DNA of 64,000 nt from Symbiodinium kawagutii (lineage: Eukaryota; Sar; Dinophyceae; Suessiales; Symbiodiniaceae), in the NCBI GenBank assembly GCA_009767595.1, contig VSDK01028707.1, positions 303,851 to 367,850 of the forward strand, read 5' to 3'. The position numbers and the translations under genes were made by a program. The notes beneath the pieces were generated by a model, which was given only the letters and a program-made list of their open reading frames with translations, searched no databases and had not been told where the DNA came from. Of the stretch, positions 24,303 through 42,621 are shown piece after piece; within the stretch, counting starts at the first letter, position 1; each line of letters begins with the position of its first letter.

Positions 24303-24839
24303 TTAGTAGCGGTAGGTGTCCATCTTGAATGGACCTTCCGCCTTGACGCCAATGTAGTCGGCCTGCTCCTGAGAGAGCTTGGTCAAGTTGGCACCGAGCG
24401 CTGGCAAGTGCAGGGCTGCCACCTTCTCATCCAAATGCTTAGGCAAAAGGTAGACATCGTTCTTGTACTTCTTGTTCTTGGTGCAGTTCTCCAAGATATC
24501 CAGCTGAGCCAACACCTGGTTGGTGAAGGAGCAGGACATCACGAAAGATGGATGGCCAGTGGCACAGCCAAGGTTCACCAGTCGGCCTGATGCCAAGACG
24601 ATCACACCGTGGCCATCAGGGAACACGAATCGATCGACCTGTGGCTTGATGTTCTCGACCTTGATACCAGGGAAGTTCTCCAAATCCTCCATGGCGATCT
24701 CATTGTCGAAATGCCCAATGTTACAAACAATGGCGTTGTTCTTCATCTTCTTCATGTGCTCCAAAGTGATGATCTTGAAGTTGCCAGTGGCACTGGTGAA
24801 GATGTCCACATCGGCAACTGATTCCTCAATGGTCACCAC
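24303..24839 (-). CDS. ahcY: Adenosylhomocysteinase exon 4 (C-terminal), copy 1
   Basis: The exon starts at VVTIEES after the acceptor GGCAG|GTGGTG and ends in KMDTYRY-stop, close to the universal DHYRY tail of the family that closes over NAD+ in the neighbouring subunit. It carries [10 protein letters not shown] and the [14 protein letters not shown] block with conserved histidine. It has no internal stop or frameshift. Its counterpart in unit 2 is split by a LINE. Confidence 0.95.
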   Translation of the reverse strand: MVTIEESVADVDIFTSATGNFKIITLEHMKKMKNNAIVCNIGHFDNEIAMEDLENFPGIKVENIKPQVDRFVFPDGHGVIVLASGRLVNLGCATGHPSFVMSCSFTNQVLAQLDILENCTKNKKYKNDVYLLPKHLDEKVAALHLPALGANLTKLSQEQADYIGVKAEGPFKMDTYRY

Positions 24840-24959
24840 CTGCCGCGGCCGAAGCAAATCATGTGGCACGATTGATCAGTTGAATTCAGTTGATAGGGAT
24901 TCCCCTGATTCCGACATTTTTCATTAAACCAGGTAACAAAGCAACAAAGCCTTAGATTA

Positions 24960-28601
<3,642 letters not shown>

Positions 28602-29659
28602 CTTTATAACATTGCTTCCACTGATTTTCCTGCAACCAAGTTGGACAAGGAAAGGACTTTTGTTTCGGGAAACACAGATCCTTCTTGCCAGAGCGCTTTA
28701 TATCGATAGCCGTCTGGACCACCTTGTGATCACTGAATCTGAGATCCAAAAGAAGTGGAGGCTGTGGAGAAGATTCAAGAGAGGAAATATAGAAATCGAT
28801 GACTCTATACCCTTCCCATCGCGTGGCCTCATCTGGCGCAATGACTTCGAAGCCCAGTGTCTCCACCAATGCTCTCATCCAAAGTTCATCGGGTTCTTGA
28901 TTCCAATCACCAGCCATCATGGTTTCACCTTTCCAACCACCATCTCTATACCAGTCTAGGAATTCTTCAGCCCACTCAGTGAAAGCCTGGTGCCTAGGAT
29001 GGATGTATAAATTGATAAGCAATTTTCCAGCAACTTCCAACGGCCAAAGCTGCACCATTCGAGGTGTTGAGACAAGAGTGGAAGGCACAATGAATCATCT
29101 GCTTGATCAAGGTGACCACCCCTTTGCCGTTCTTCCCTGTCTTTTCGCAAGCATGAACCAAATATCCCAAAGCATCCAAAGAACTCTGAGTGACATTCCA
29201 GTCAGTCATGTTACATTGTATCTCCTGCAGAAAGATAACTTCCGGCCTAGCATCAAAAGAGATGCCCCTGAGGTAGTGAATCATTCGCCAAAGTCCTGGG
29301 ATGCCTGCAACATTGCAAGTCCACACCTTCCCAATCTTCTTCTTATCTTTCTTCTTACCCTTGCCAGCTTCTGCTCCATCGCATGCACTGGCATCTTGCG
29401 TCATACCTCCTCTGAGATCAGCTGCTGTGATCCTATGTTTGAATTCTTTTCGCTCCTTTTCTGAAAGGCCAACTCGGAGCTGACAGCTGGCCAGTTCAAC
29501 TTCCATCACGGAAGTATTTTCATGCATTACATGCCCCTCAGTAGCGCAACCAACCCGCCGAGGCAACAGGATGGCTTGCTTTGTATCTTTGCTCAATGTT
29601 TCATGCCCCTCTGTAGCTCCACCAAACTGCCGAGGCTGCAGGATGGCCTGCTTTGAAAT

Positions 29660-30410
29660 TCAATCCCGCTTCTTGGCCTTGCGGGTCCTAGCTTTGCATT
29701 TCAAATAAGCTTTCTTGCATTTCTTATTGTCAACCGCGGCTCTGATCTCGTCTTTTTCCGCTTTACTTGCTTGGATTGCATCCAAGACATACTCAGTGCC
29801 ATTGAGTGAGCAAATGTTATGCCACCATTCATCACTGGGAGCCAAACCTTTGAAGGTTCGTACTGGTTTTCCTTTGCAACCTTTGTTCCATAATGAAGCA
29901 TGCGTCGGCCAAGAAAGTCTGCACACCTTGCAGAAAGTGATGCGCGACCAAGCCAATGGCATCTTCTTGATCTTCTCTGCCGACTTTGGACTTCTTTTGG
30001 CTTGAGAGGTCACTGGAACATGGCCCTTCTCTCTCGCAGCTTTGTCTTTCCGAGCAATGAAAGAGCTCAAACGGTATCTGTCTGCAAAAGATTTTTCCTT
30101 CAACAGCTTCGTGAGTTCTCTTCTAGTTGGCTTCTCAATGAGGCTACGAACTGCATTCTTCTCCTCCTCCGTGGCTTCAATGGCTTCAAGGAAGGTCTCA
30201 GGATCATTGTGTCTACAATGATTCCTCCACCAGTCATCACCAGGTGGAATTCCGCGTCTGGTATTGACTGGCTTGCCAGCGCATGGACGATTGAAGCGGC
30301 TACCATGTGTGGGCCTGCTCAACTTACTCTTCTTGCAGAAGGTGATCACTGCATGTCCAACTGGACATTTTTTGGGCAACTTGCCCTTCTTCAGGCTCTT
30401 CTTCGCTTCA
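29660..30410 (-). pseudogene. LINE A1 Cys/His-module protein, C-terminal fragment
   Basis: Matches the end of the OTU/zinc protein of the full-length copy and has both duplicated Cys/His modules (KKCPVGHAVITFCKK and ITFCKVCRLSWPTH). It ends at a UGA that is in frame with the endonuclease ORF, as in the full-length copy. The N-terminal OTU domain is absent. Confidence 0.8.
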
Positions 30411-30411
30411 A

Positions 30412-32722
30412 TAGGGGGGGGCAATCTTTTCAAGGGCATCCTCTGCGGAGAAATGACCTGCAATCACCTATGAAAACACTGGCTGCAACTCGTCCACAGC
30501 GTTCATGAACTGATGCGCCAATGCAAGATCTGATTCATCCTTAGGCCAAAGAAAACGTTTGAACGTCACGTCATCAGGTTCAATGCATCTAAGGCCACAG
30601 TTCCAATAGTGGCTCCAGTTGAAAGTCCTTCCACAAACTGGACATGTTGGAGGTGGATCTGAATAGATCCAAGGTGATACCTTTGCCCCCATCGCAAAAG
30701 TAAGATGTCTTCCCGAGATGGCAACCCATTTCCTGGTGAGATCAAGTCGTTCTTCTGAAAATGGTGGAATCTCCTCATTGGCCACTTCGTGCCTTGCAGG
30801 CTCTTGCAATTGCATATAACTTTTCCATCTCATGCTTTGTCGTACCCCATGCATCAGAGATTTCCAAGCCTGAGCATTGAAATGCAATGTGAGGTCAAGA
30901 GTGTAGGGCAACACCTCATGCGTCCACGTAGTACCATTCTGGAACCAGCCATAATGGACAAGTCCATCAGCAACCATTTTATCAAACTTCGTCCAGATAT
31001 TCAACGATTCACCAAGGTCACTGAGAATCTGGTTTCGATGAACCAATATTCTGATTTGGCTAAGGAAAACGGAAGCTCTCAGATTGGTATGCAGGTTGAA
31101 CATGGTCTTCAACTCTTTCAGGGCATAGTTGAACTTTCCCATGCTTTTCCATGATTGCACGCTATACTTCTTGACAAAAATATGGGGAGGCTCACCTCAA
31201 ATCCATCCATAAGCCGCTTTCGACTTGACAAAGAGAATGACATCGTTCATTTTAGTATTGACATTGCAAGGAGCGCACTTGAGTCGGACGGCCGTCTTCA
31301 AAGAATCATCTAATCTCTTGACGTGCTTGGAGAACTGTTTGTACTCAGAGCAAGAAGGGTCTCCAATCAAGGAGCCGAGGACCGAGATCGAGGTTCCAAG
31401 TTCAGGAAATTGTTTACTCATACTCTGCCGCTTTTCTTCATTCTCAAGAAAATGGAAGGCATCTGCAAACTCACGCCATCGAGTAATCATGAGTCTCAAA
31501 GTGATCAAATCCCTTGTCACTCTTGAGCGGTCATCCACGTAGATGAATTGCCGAGCATAGCTGACAGGAATATTCTGCTGTGCATGGTTCATTCCGAGAT
31601 TCAAGATCAACATAAGAATCAACGGACTTGCAGGCTCACCTTGAGGAATTCCCAAGTAAGACTGATAAGGTGTTGCAGAAACGTTTTTGCTGTAGCGCAA
31701 CCATTTTTGCGTAGCTTTCCAGTGACTTGTAATCGTGTTTGCCCATTGCAGTGTTTCTCCCTCCAAAACATGCCGAAGAGCAGCTTGGATAACATTCACA
31801 TTGACCACATCGAACGCATGAGTATAATCTAAACTGCAAGCAAATCCCCAGCTATCAACCAGAGCATCAATAGTGGCTGCAAGTCGTTCTGGTCCTCGAA
31901 CTTGGCTGCGGCCAAAACAGCCCTTGGGAGCAAGCTCTCTTAACGGTCGAAGGATCTCAGATTTGATCCAGGTGGTACTCCAACAACGATACCACAGTGG
32001 GTAAACACAAATAGGTCGCAGCTTCTTAACCGCACTGGCGTTGTCACTCGCGCTGGCTTTTGGCAGAAAAACAGTTTTTGCCTGCTTCATGTGGGACGGA
32101 GTCAAAGAAGTTGCCTCCCAAATTTCCATGGCTTTCCAAATGTCTTGAACCGCTTCATCACAGCTCGCAATGACTTTGGCATCACTGGCAGACCACTGAT
32201 CAAGGCCTGCAGTGCCCTTTGAAGCTCTAAGTACTTTTTGAAACTCAGTCCAATCAGGTTTGTCATCTTTGAGCTGCTTCTTATCGATTCGAGCAGAAAG
32301 GAACTCAGACAGCTCAGAAACTGCACGGTGTCCTTGCTCATCAGTCCACTGAACTCGAGCATGAAGTTCAGCCCAATACCGAGAGATTTTCCCAACCGAT
32401 TCTTCTTTGGACTTAGCTGGCATGTTCTTCTCATCTTCATTCAAACAGACAGCTGGATACCGAGTAGCCAACTTCTTGTTGAGCCAATCCGCTCTATATG
32501 TAAGCGTCTTCATTCTACGTCTCCATTTACTATGCGCAGTTTGTTTATCCTCCTTCTCCAGGTTTTGAAGCTGGGCTTGAGCATCAAACACTAACCCTTC
32601 AACTTCATCCATCGAAGGCCACGGAGCATCTTTACCAAAGAGCTTGTCAATCAGTCTTCTTGTTTGAAAGGAAAATCTATCATACTGCAGATGTCTAATG
32701 AGCTCCAAGCCCCTAGACAACC
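30412..32722 (-). mobile_element. LINE copy A2, 5'-truncated, in AHCY intron 1 (copy 1)
   Basis: Holds only the reverse-transcriptase part. The 5' boundary falls at ACCTGAG|GTTGTC next to intron DNA, and the same boundary is found in unit 2 at about 51640. The insertion therefore predates the AHCY duplication. The 3' end is the shared tail plus eight C. The ORF is cut by one stop (TGT to TGA at about 31197). Patches are almost identical to neighbouring copy A1. Confidence 0.85.
30468..32721 (-). pseudogene. LINE A2 reverse transcriptase with premature stop
   Basis: The N-terminal part (31197 upward) contains motif A, the box LGIPQGEPASPL and FIYVDDR. The C-terminal part (30468-31160) keeps the CPVCGRTFNWSHYWNC zinc motif. 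They are separated by a nonsense change in the CGEPPH region. Confidence 0.85.
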
Positions 32723-32778
32723 TCAGGTTGGGGGCGTCCAAAATGTGAGCTCTTTTGAGAGCTTTGTCCAAAATCTAC

Positions 32779-33102
32779 TCACATTGTGATGGCTTTTTGA
32801 TCCCCTTTGTCATCTTTGTCATTGTCATTTTTGTCATCTTTTTCCTCTTTGTCATCTTTCTCCTCATCGGCGAAGCATTCATGGCCATATTTGTCTTCCT
32901 CCTCTTCCTCGCATTGATCCAAGCCAATACTCAATTCTTCGCGAAGGGTTTTCTTGTTAAGGGCCTTTCCTCCCTTCTTGTTTGGCTCGTTCGCTTTCTT
33001 GTTGGGCTTTGTGCCCTCTTCATCACGGCCAGGAGGATCATTTCGCCACGTGCGTGTGGTGGTGGCGAACACAACAAGCAAAACGCAAAACAACAATCTC
33101 AT
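32779..33102 (-). CDS. SL-bearing retrogene: small secreted-type acidic/lysine-rich protein, copy 1
   Basis: A 107-codon open frame lies about 65 nt downstream of an embedded spliced leader. It begins with a likely signal peptide (MRLLFCVLLVVFATTT), then has an NKK-rich basic part and a tail of repeated (D/E)(D/E)K and DDK. The function is not recognised. Because the DinoSL is normally added to mRNA by trans-splicing, its presence in DNA marks this as a retroposed mRNA. It lies in AHCY intron 1 in the same direction. The copy in unit 2 keeps the full frame with only about five substitutions, so the frame may be under constraint or simply young. Confidence 0.6.
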   Translation of the reverse strand: MRLLFCVLLVVFATTTRTWRNDPPGRDEEGTKPNKKANEPNKKGGKALNKKTLREELSIGLDQCEEEEEDKYGHECFADEEKDDKEEKDDKNDNDKDDKGDQKAITM

Positions 33103-33167
33103 GCTCGTGTGGTTTCAACTCACACAGGGGACGCAACACTTGCAACTTCCCACGTTGATTTGTTTTC

Positions 33168-33189
33168 CTTGAGCCAAAATGGCTACGGT
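33168..33189 (-). other. Genomic dinoflagellate spliced-leader relict, copy 1
   Basis: The reverse complement matches the 22-nt DinoSL consensus exactly (first base A, then CCGTA, then GCCATTTTGGCTCAAG). It stands at the 5' end of the retrogene. Confidence 0.95.
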
Positions 33190-33360
33190 GGCGCATTTTT
33201 TTTTGCAAAATGGCACCCTCTAGGTGGTCCAAATCCTTGTATGATGTCAAGTCGATCAAAATCTAATACCTTACAAAACGCAGCAACAGGCTTACAAATG
33301 ATTTCAACTAGAGCCAGCTCAATACCAAACATGTAAAGGGGAATTTCGAACGCTGCTCAC

Positions 33361-33891
33361 CTGGATGGAGTCCCTCAACACCTGCAAGATGCACTTGAAC
33401 TCCGCGTTGGTGGTGCTGGAAGGATCTGGCAAGCTGCCGTCCTTGGCAAACTTCTCCTCATACTCCTTGCCCTTGTGAACCAACAGGGTGGCATCACCTC
33501 CGTCGTCCACAAGCTGGTCGCATCCATCGGCACCTGGCACTGTCATCATCTGCTCAGTGCACCACCAGTACTCTGGCAAAGTCTCACCCTTCCATGCAAA
33601 GACGGTGGCGGTGCCAGCCTTGGCAATGGCAGCGGCAGCATGATCCTGAGTGCTGAAGATGTTGCATGAGCACCAACGCACCTTGGCACCCAAGGCAGCC
33701 AGAGTCTCAATAAGGACACCAGTCTGGATGGTCATGTGCAGAGAGCCGTTGATGTTCATGCCCTTGAAAGGCTGTCCAGGTCCATACTCCTTCCTGGCTG
33801 CCATAAGGCCTGGCATCTCATGCTCCGCAAGAGTCAACTCCTTGCGGCCAAACTCGGCCAAACCCATGTCCTTGACTTTGGAGTCTGCCAT
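33361..33891 (-). CDS. ahcY: Adenosylhomocysteinase exon 1 (N-terminal), copy 1
   Basis: 177 codons from [11 protein letters not shown]. Family blocks are [38 protein letters not shown] (with the substrate-binding Asp), [16 protein letters not shown] and [13 protein letters not shown]. It ends at LRDSIQ with donor ATCCAG|GTGAGC. The first ATG is chosen because it starts the conserved protein and the upstream frame has no resemblance. Confidence 0.95.
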
Positions 33892-34452
33892 GGTGTCTTG
33901 ATGTGCACAAGATTGCGTAAGATTGGAGGTCTAGTTACCAGCTTGAGCTTAATGCTAGGAAGCGCCGAGGATGGTTGCTGAGCAAACGACGAATGAGATG
34001 AAGATGATGAAGCCAAACATCATTGCTATTGTTAAGTCATTATTTCATATTGTTTCACATGACCTGGGTTGGTGCTGATGGAAACGAAACGGAACAACCA
34101 TCCATTGGGTCATCCTCGCTCTCAAAACGAAGCAATGTGAAGATCTTTGCTTGACAAAAATACTTTTTAGACTTAGTGAAAATTGTTGATGTATATCTCA
34201 CTTTGACGTAGTCGAAAACCCGGTGCTGCTGGGTTCCGCAATCTTTTTGTGCGCGTGTTCTGCGTCACAACTTGCTGACTTCCTCAACAGCCAAAGGTCC
34301 CTTGGGATCCGTGCAGGAACGTGCCCGGCACTTTGCCGCCAAGAGCAAACTTTGCTGCAGAGGGAAACTCAACGAAAAGCTGGTGCTCCAATCAACTGGT
34401 GCAGTCCTAGCATATCTAAGCATCTGAGTACTCTGAGTACTCTGAGTACTTC
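33892..34452. other. AHCY intergenic spacer
   Basis: About 560 bp separate the start of copy 1 from the stop of copy 2. The right half repeats the 3' flank of copy 1 (24083-24302), and the left half repeats the 5' flank of copy 2. No TATA-like or other promoter motif is evident. A trans-splice acceptor must lie within it but could not be chosen. Confidence 0.6.
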
Positions 34453-37663
<3,211 letters not shown>

Positions 37664-37788
37664 CCAATGTTACAAACAATGGCGTTGTTCTTCATCTTCT
37701 TCATGTGCTCCAAAGTGATGATCTTGAAGTTGCCAGTGGCACTGGTGAAGATGTCCACATCGGCAACTGATTCCTCAATGGTCACCAC
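37664..37788 (-). pseudogene. ahcY: AHCY copy 2, exon 4, 5' part
   Basis: VVTIEES to CNI, ending in the second copy of the LINE target duplication. Confidence 0.93.
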
Positions 37789-37908
37789 CTGCCGCGGCCG
37801 AAGCAAATCATGTGGCACGATTGATCAGTTGAATTCAGTTGATAGGGATTCCCCTGATTCCGACATTTTTCATTAAACCAGGTAACAAAGCAACAAAGCC
37901 TTAGATTA

Positions 37909-38160
<252 letters not shown>

Positions 38161-38514
38161 TTAGAAGAATGTCCGGAAGCCATATCTTGAAAATTTGGAA
38201 AAGTGTGTTTATAGATTATTTTTTGTTCTTGCTGGATAATTTGTTGCTCTTGGCTGTCATGTTTTCTTGTCATGTGTTCTTGTTTGTTGTTTTTCTTGCC
38301 ATGGTTTTGCAATGTAATGTCCTACACTGCTGTATGTGTTTTTCTCTGTGTTTTTGTTGTCACTATTTGTTTTGTCACCATTTGTTTCAAACTTATGTTT
38401 AAAACCTTTGTTTAAAACATCTCACCCGCAGAAGTGCACATAGCCCTGAATGAAGCCTCAAAGCAAATTAATCAACAATTACAAAAAGCAGGAGAATGCC
38501 TGGATTCAATATCA

Positions 38515-38970
<456 letters not shown>

Positions 38971-41900
38971 CTATGAAAACACCGGTTGCAACTCGTCCAC
39001 CGCACAAATGAACTGATGCACCAGTGCTAAGTCCGACTCATCCTTTGGCCATAAGAAACGTTTGAGCATCACATCGTCTGGTTCTGGGATTCTCAATCCG
39101 CAGTTCCAATAATAATGGCTCCAGTTAAATGGGCGGTCACATACCGGACATTTAGGAGGAGGATCAGAATATATCCAAGGCGAAACTTTTGCACCCATGG
39201 CAAACGTGAGATGTCTGCCAGAAAGATCAGCCCATTTGCGAATCAAGTGGAGGCGTTCCTCTGTGAAAGGTGGAATTTCCTCGTTCACAACTTCATGTCT
39301 TGCAGACTCATGTAAAAACATGTAGTATTTCCAACGCATGCTTTGTCGAATGCCATGCATGAGAGATTTCCAAGCTTTTGAATCGTATTGCAAGGTGAGG
39401 TCAAGAATGTATGGCAAGGTCTCATGCGTCCAAGTTGTACCATTTTGAAACCAACCGTAGAAGACAAGACCGTCAGCTACCAGTTTATCAAGTTTTGTCC
39501 AACGATCCATAGATTCACCCAAGTCATTGAGAATCTGATTCCGGTGTATCAGAATTCTGAGTTGGCTAAGGAAAACGGAAGCTCTCAAATCGGTATGCAA
39601 GTTGAACAAGGTCTTCAACTCCTTAACACCATAGTTGAACTTTCCCATGCTTCTCCAAGTTTGGGTGCTAAACTTCTTGACAAACTCATGGGGAGGCTCT
39701 CCACAAATCCATCCATAAGCCGCTTTGGACTTGACAAAGAGCATGACATCGTTCATCTTCGTATTGACATTGCAAGGAGTACACTTTAGACGGAAGGCAG
39801 TTTTCAAGGACTCATCCAATCTCTTGACATGCTTGGAAAACTGTTTATATTCAGAGCAAGTAGGATCTCCAATTGAGGAGCCAAGGACCGAAATCGATGT
39901 TCCCAGTTCTGGAAATTGTTTGCTCATTATCTGCAGTTTATCTTCATTCTCAATCAAATGGAAGGCATCTGCAAACTCACGCCATCGCGTGATCATCAGT
40001 CTAAGCGTGACCAGGTCCTTTGTGACACTCGAACGATCATCCATGTAGATGAATTGTCGGGCATAGCTGACGGGAATGCATTGCTGAGCACGATTCATAC
40101 CAAGGTTCAAAAGCAACATCAGCATTAAGGGACTCGCACTGTCACCTTGAGGAATCCCCAAGTCTGACTGATAAGGTGTTGCAGAAACGTTTTTGTTGTA
40201 GCTCAACCATTTTTGAGTAGATTTCCAATGACTAGTGATCGTAGTGGCCCATTCTAAGCTATCACCATTCAAAACTTGTTGAAGAGCTCCTTGGAGAACG
40301 TTCACATTGACCACGTCAAATGCATGAGTATAATCCAAACTGCAAGCGAATCCCCAGCTATCAACCAGAGCATCTATTGTGGCCGCAAGTGGTTCAGGTC
40401 CTCTGACCTGGCTGTGTCCAAAGCATCCTTTTGGAGCAAGTTCTCGCAACGGTCTGAGGACCTCTGATTTAATCCAAGTAGTACTCCAAGTTCTATACCA
40501 CACAGGGTATACACATATAGGACGAAGCTTCTTAACCGGGATCACATTGTCATTCGAATTTGTTTTTGGCAGAAAAACAATTTTTGCATGCCGCATGTGA
40601 GATGGTGTCAACGTTGTAGCCTCCCACATCTCCATGGCTTTCCATATGTCCTGTACCGCCTGATCACAGTTTGCTATCACTTTGGCCTCTTGAGTGGACC
40701 ATTGATCCAGTCCTGCTGTACCTTTCGAGGATTTCAAGGTTTTTTGGAATTCTGTCCAATGCGGTCTGTCATCTTGAATCTGGCAACTGTCAAGTTTTGC
40801 AGAAATGTACTGCGACAATTCGGTAGCTGCCTGTTCCTCTTGGTCTTCTGTCCATTGGACTCGAGCATGGAGTTGAGTCCAGTATTGATTGATCTTGTCA
40901 ACAGATTCTTCTTTTGACTTAGCTGGAAGGTTCCTCTGCTCATCGTTCGAACACACTGAAGGATAACGAGTAGCCAGCTTTTTGTTAAGCCAGTTAGCTC
41001 GATGGCTCAAAGTTTTCATTCTACTTCTCCATCTACTATATGCAGTTTTCTTATCCTCCTTTTCCATATTTTGAAGCTGAGACTGCACATGGAGTACCAA
41101 CCCCTCGACATCTTCTTTCGTTGGCCAAGGAGCCTCTTTACCAAAGAGCTTGTCGATCAACCGTCTAGTCGGAAAAGTAGCTCTTTCGAACTGCAAATGC
41201 CTGAGAAGTTCCAAACCTCGAGACAAACGATTGGAAAGTTTGCGGAAAGCTTGAGAATGTTCTTGACCTGAAGTCGGGAAGCATCTAGTTGCAGGTTTGG
41301 GAATTTTGATTCGCTGCCAGTGCAAGTGATTCGCCAGGTGTGTGACACGATTCAACTCAGTGAAATCGTCCCAGTCAGCCGGCAAAAGGAGTAGAGCAAA
41401 ATAGTTGGCCAACTTGAATGCCCACAGGTTCTTCAGCATAGTGAGATTCCAGAGAAAATCAACATTTGCTTGTTCGTCTTCGCATTCTAAATCAAAGCCT
41501 TTTGAATGTAGAAGGAAGCACACTTCTCTCCAGTGAGTCAACTCCCCATGTTGGTATGCATCTTTGAAACACTGCTTCCACTGATTTTCCTGTAACCATT
41601 TTGGACAAGGAAAGGACTTTTGTTTCGGGAAACACAGATCCTTCTTGCCAGAGCGCTTTATATCGATAGCCGTCTGGACCACTTTGTGATCACTGAATCT
41701 GAGATCCAAAAGAAGTGGAGGTTGTGGAGGAGATTCAAGAGAGGAAATATAGAAATCGATGATCCTTCGCCCTTCCCATCTTGTGGCTTCTTCAGGAGCA
41801 AAGACCTCAAAGCCCATTGTTTCAACCAATGCTCGCATCCATAGTTCACCGGGTTCTTGATTCCAATCACCAGCCATCAAGGTTTGACCTTTCCAACCAC

Positions 41901-42561
41901 CATCTCTATACCAGTCAAGGAACTCTTCAGCCCAATCAATGAAAGCTTGGTGCCTAGGATGGATATATATATTGATAAGCAGTCTTCCGGAAACTTCCAC
42001 AGCCAACGCGGCACCATTCGAGGTGTTGAGGCAGGAGTGGAAGGCACAGTGAATTGTCTGTTTGATCAAAGTGACCACCCCTTTGCCGTTCATCCCAGTT
42101 TTGTTGCAAGCATGAACCAAATATCCCAGAGCATCCAAAGAACTCTGAGAGACACTCCAATCAGTCATGTTACACTGTATCTCTTGCAAGAATATCACTT
42201 CCGGCCTAGCATCAAAAGAAACGCCGCGGAGATAGTGAATCATCCTCCAAAGTCCAGGGATGCCTGCTACATTGCAAGTCCATACTTTCCCAATCTTCTT
42301 CTTTTCTTTCTTCTGTTTCACTTTGCCAGCTTCTGCTCCATCGCATGCACTGGCTTCTTGCGTCATACCTCCTCTGAGATCAGCAGCTGTGATCCTACGT
42401 TTGAATTCTTTTTGCTCCTTTTCTGAAAGGCCAACTCGGAGCTGACAGCTGGCCAGTTCGACTTCCATCACGGAAGCATTTTCATGCATTACTTGCCCCT
42501 CTGTAGCGCCACCAACCTGCCGAGGCAACAGGATGGCTTGCTCTGGATCGTTGCTAGTCAT
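38971..42561 (-). CDS. LINE ORF4: AP endonuclease-reverse transcriptase, 1196 aa
   Basis: Residues about 90-300 form an APE-type endonuclease: Asn97 (TCNVAG), Glu127 (FLQEIQ), Asp232/Asn234 (GDWNQ), Asp269 (IIDFY) and Asp291-His292 (SDHK). The reverse transcriptase follows with LRPICVYP, motif A SLDYTHAFDVVN, motif B LGIPQGDSASPL and catalytic YMDD at about 839-842. A CPVCDRPFNWSHYYWNC zinc motif lies near the C-terminus. The frame has no internal stop. The first ATG follows a 21-codon stretch that is open back to the UGA of the upstream ORF, so translation may instead come from read-through. Nicking by the endonuclease and priming by the 3' OH is the usual mechanism. Confidence 0.92.
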   Translation of the reverse strand: MTSNDPEQAILLPRQVGGATEGQVMHENASVMEVELASCQLRVGLSEKEQKEFKRRITAADLRGGMTQEASACDGAEAGKVKQKKEKKKIGKVWTCNVAGIPGLWRMIHYLRGVSFDARPEVIFLQEIQCNMTDWSVSQSSLDALGYLVHACNKTGMNGKGVVTLIKQTIHCAFHSCLNTSNGAALAVEVSGRLLINIYIHPRHQAFIDWAEEFLDWYRDGGWKGQTLMAGDWNQEPGELWMRALVETMGFEVFAPEEATRWEGRRIIDFYISSLESPPQPPLLLDLRFSDHKVVQTAIDIKRSGKKDLCFPKQKSFPCPKWLQENQWKQCFKDAYQHGELTHWREVCFLLHSKGFDLECEDEQANVDFLWNLTMLKNLWAFKLANYFALLLLPADWDDFTELNRVTHLANHLHWQRIKIPKPATRCFPTSGQEHSQAFRKLSNRLSRGLELLRHLQFERATFPTRRLIDKLFGKEAPWPTKEDVEGLVLHVQSQLQNMEKEDKKTAYSRWRSRMKTLSHRANWLNKKLATRYPSVCSNDEQRNLPAKSKEESVDKINQYWTQLHARVQWTEDQEEQAATELSQYISAKLDSCQIQDDRPHWTEFQKTLKSSKGTAGLDQWSTQEAKVIANCDQAVQDIWKAMEMWEATTLTPSHMRHAKIVFLPKTNSNDNVIPVKKLRPICVYPVWYRTWSTTWIKSEVLRPLRELAPKGCFGHSQVRGPEPLAATIDALVDSWGFACSLDYTHAFDVVNVNVLQGALQQVLNGDSLEWATTITSHWKSTQKWLSYNKNVSATPYQSDLGIPQGDSASPLMLMLLLNLGMNRAQQCIPVSYARQFIYMDDRSSVTKDLVTLRLMITRWREFADAFHLIENEDKLQIMSKQFPELGTSISVLGSSIGDPTCSEYKQFSKHVKRLDESLKTAFRLKCTPCNVNTKMNDVMLFVKSKAAYGWICGEPPHEFVKKFSTQTWRSMGKFNYGVKELKTLFNLHTDLRASVFLSQLRILIHRNQILNDLGESMDRWTKLDKLVADGLVFYGWFQNGTTWTHETLPYILDLTLQYDSKAWKSLMHGIRQSMRWKYYMFLHESARHEVVNEEIPPFTEERLHLIRKWADLSGRHLTFAMGAKVSPWIYSDPPPKCPVCDRPFNWSHYYWNCGLRIPEPDDVMLKRFLWPKDESDLALVHQFICAVDELQPVFS

Positions 42562-42621
42562 TTCGTGCCCCTCTGTAGCTCCACCAAACTGCCGAGGCTG
42601 CAGGATGGCTTGCTCTGTGAT

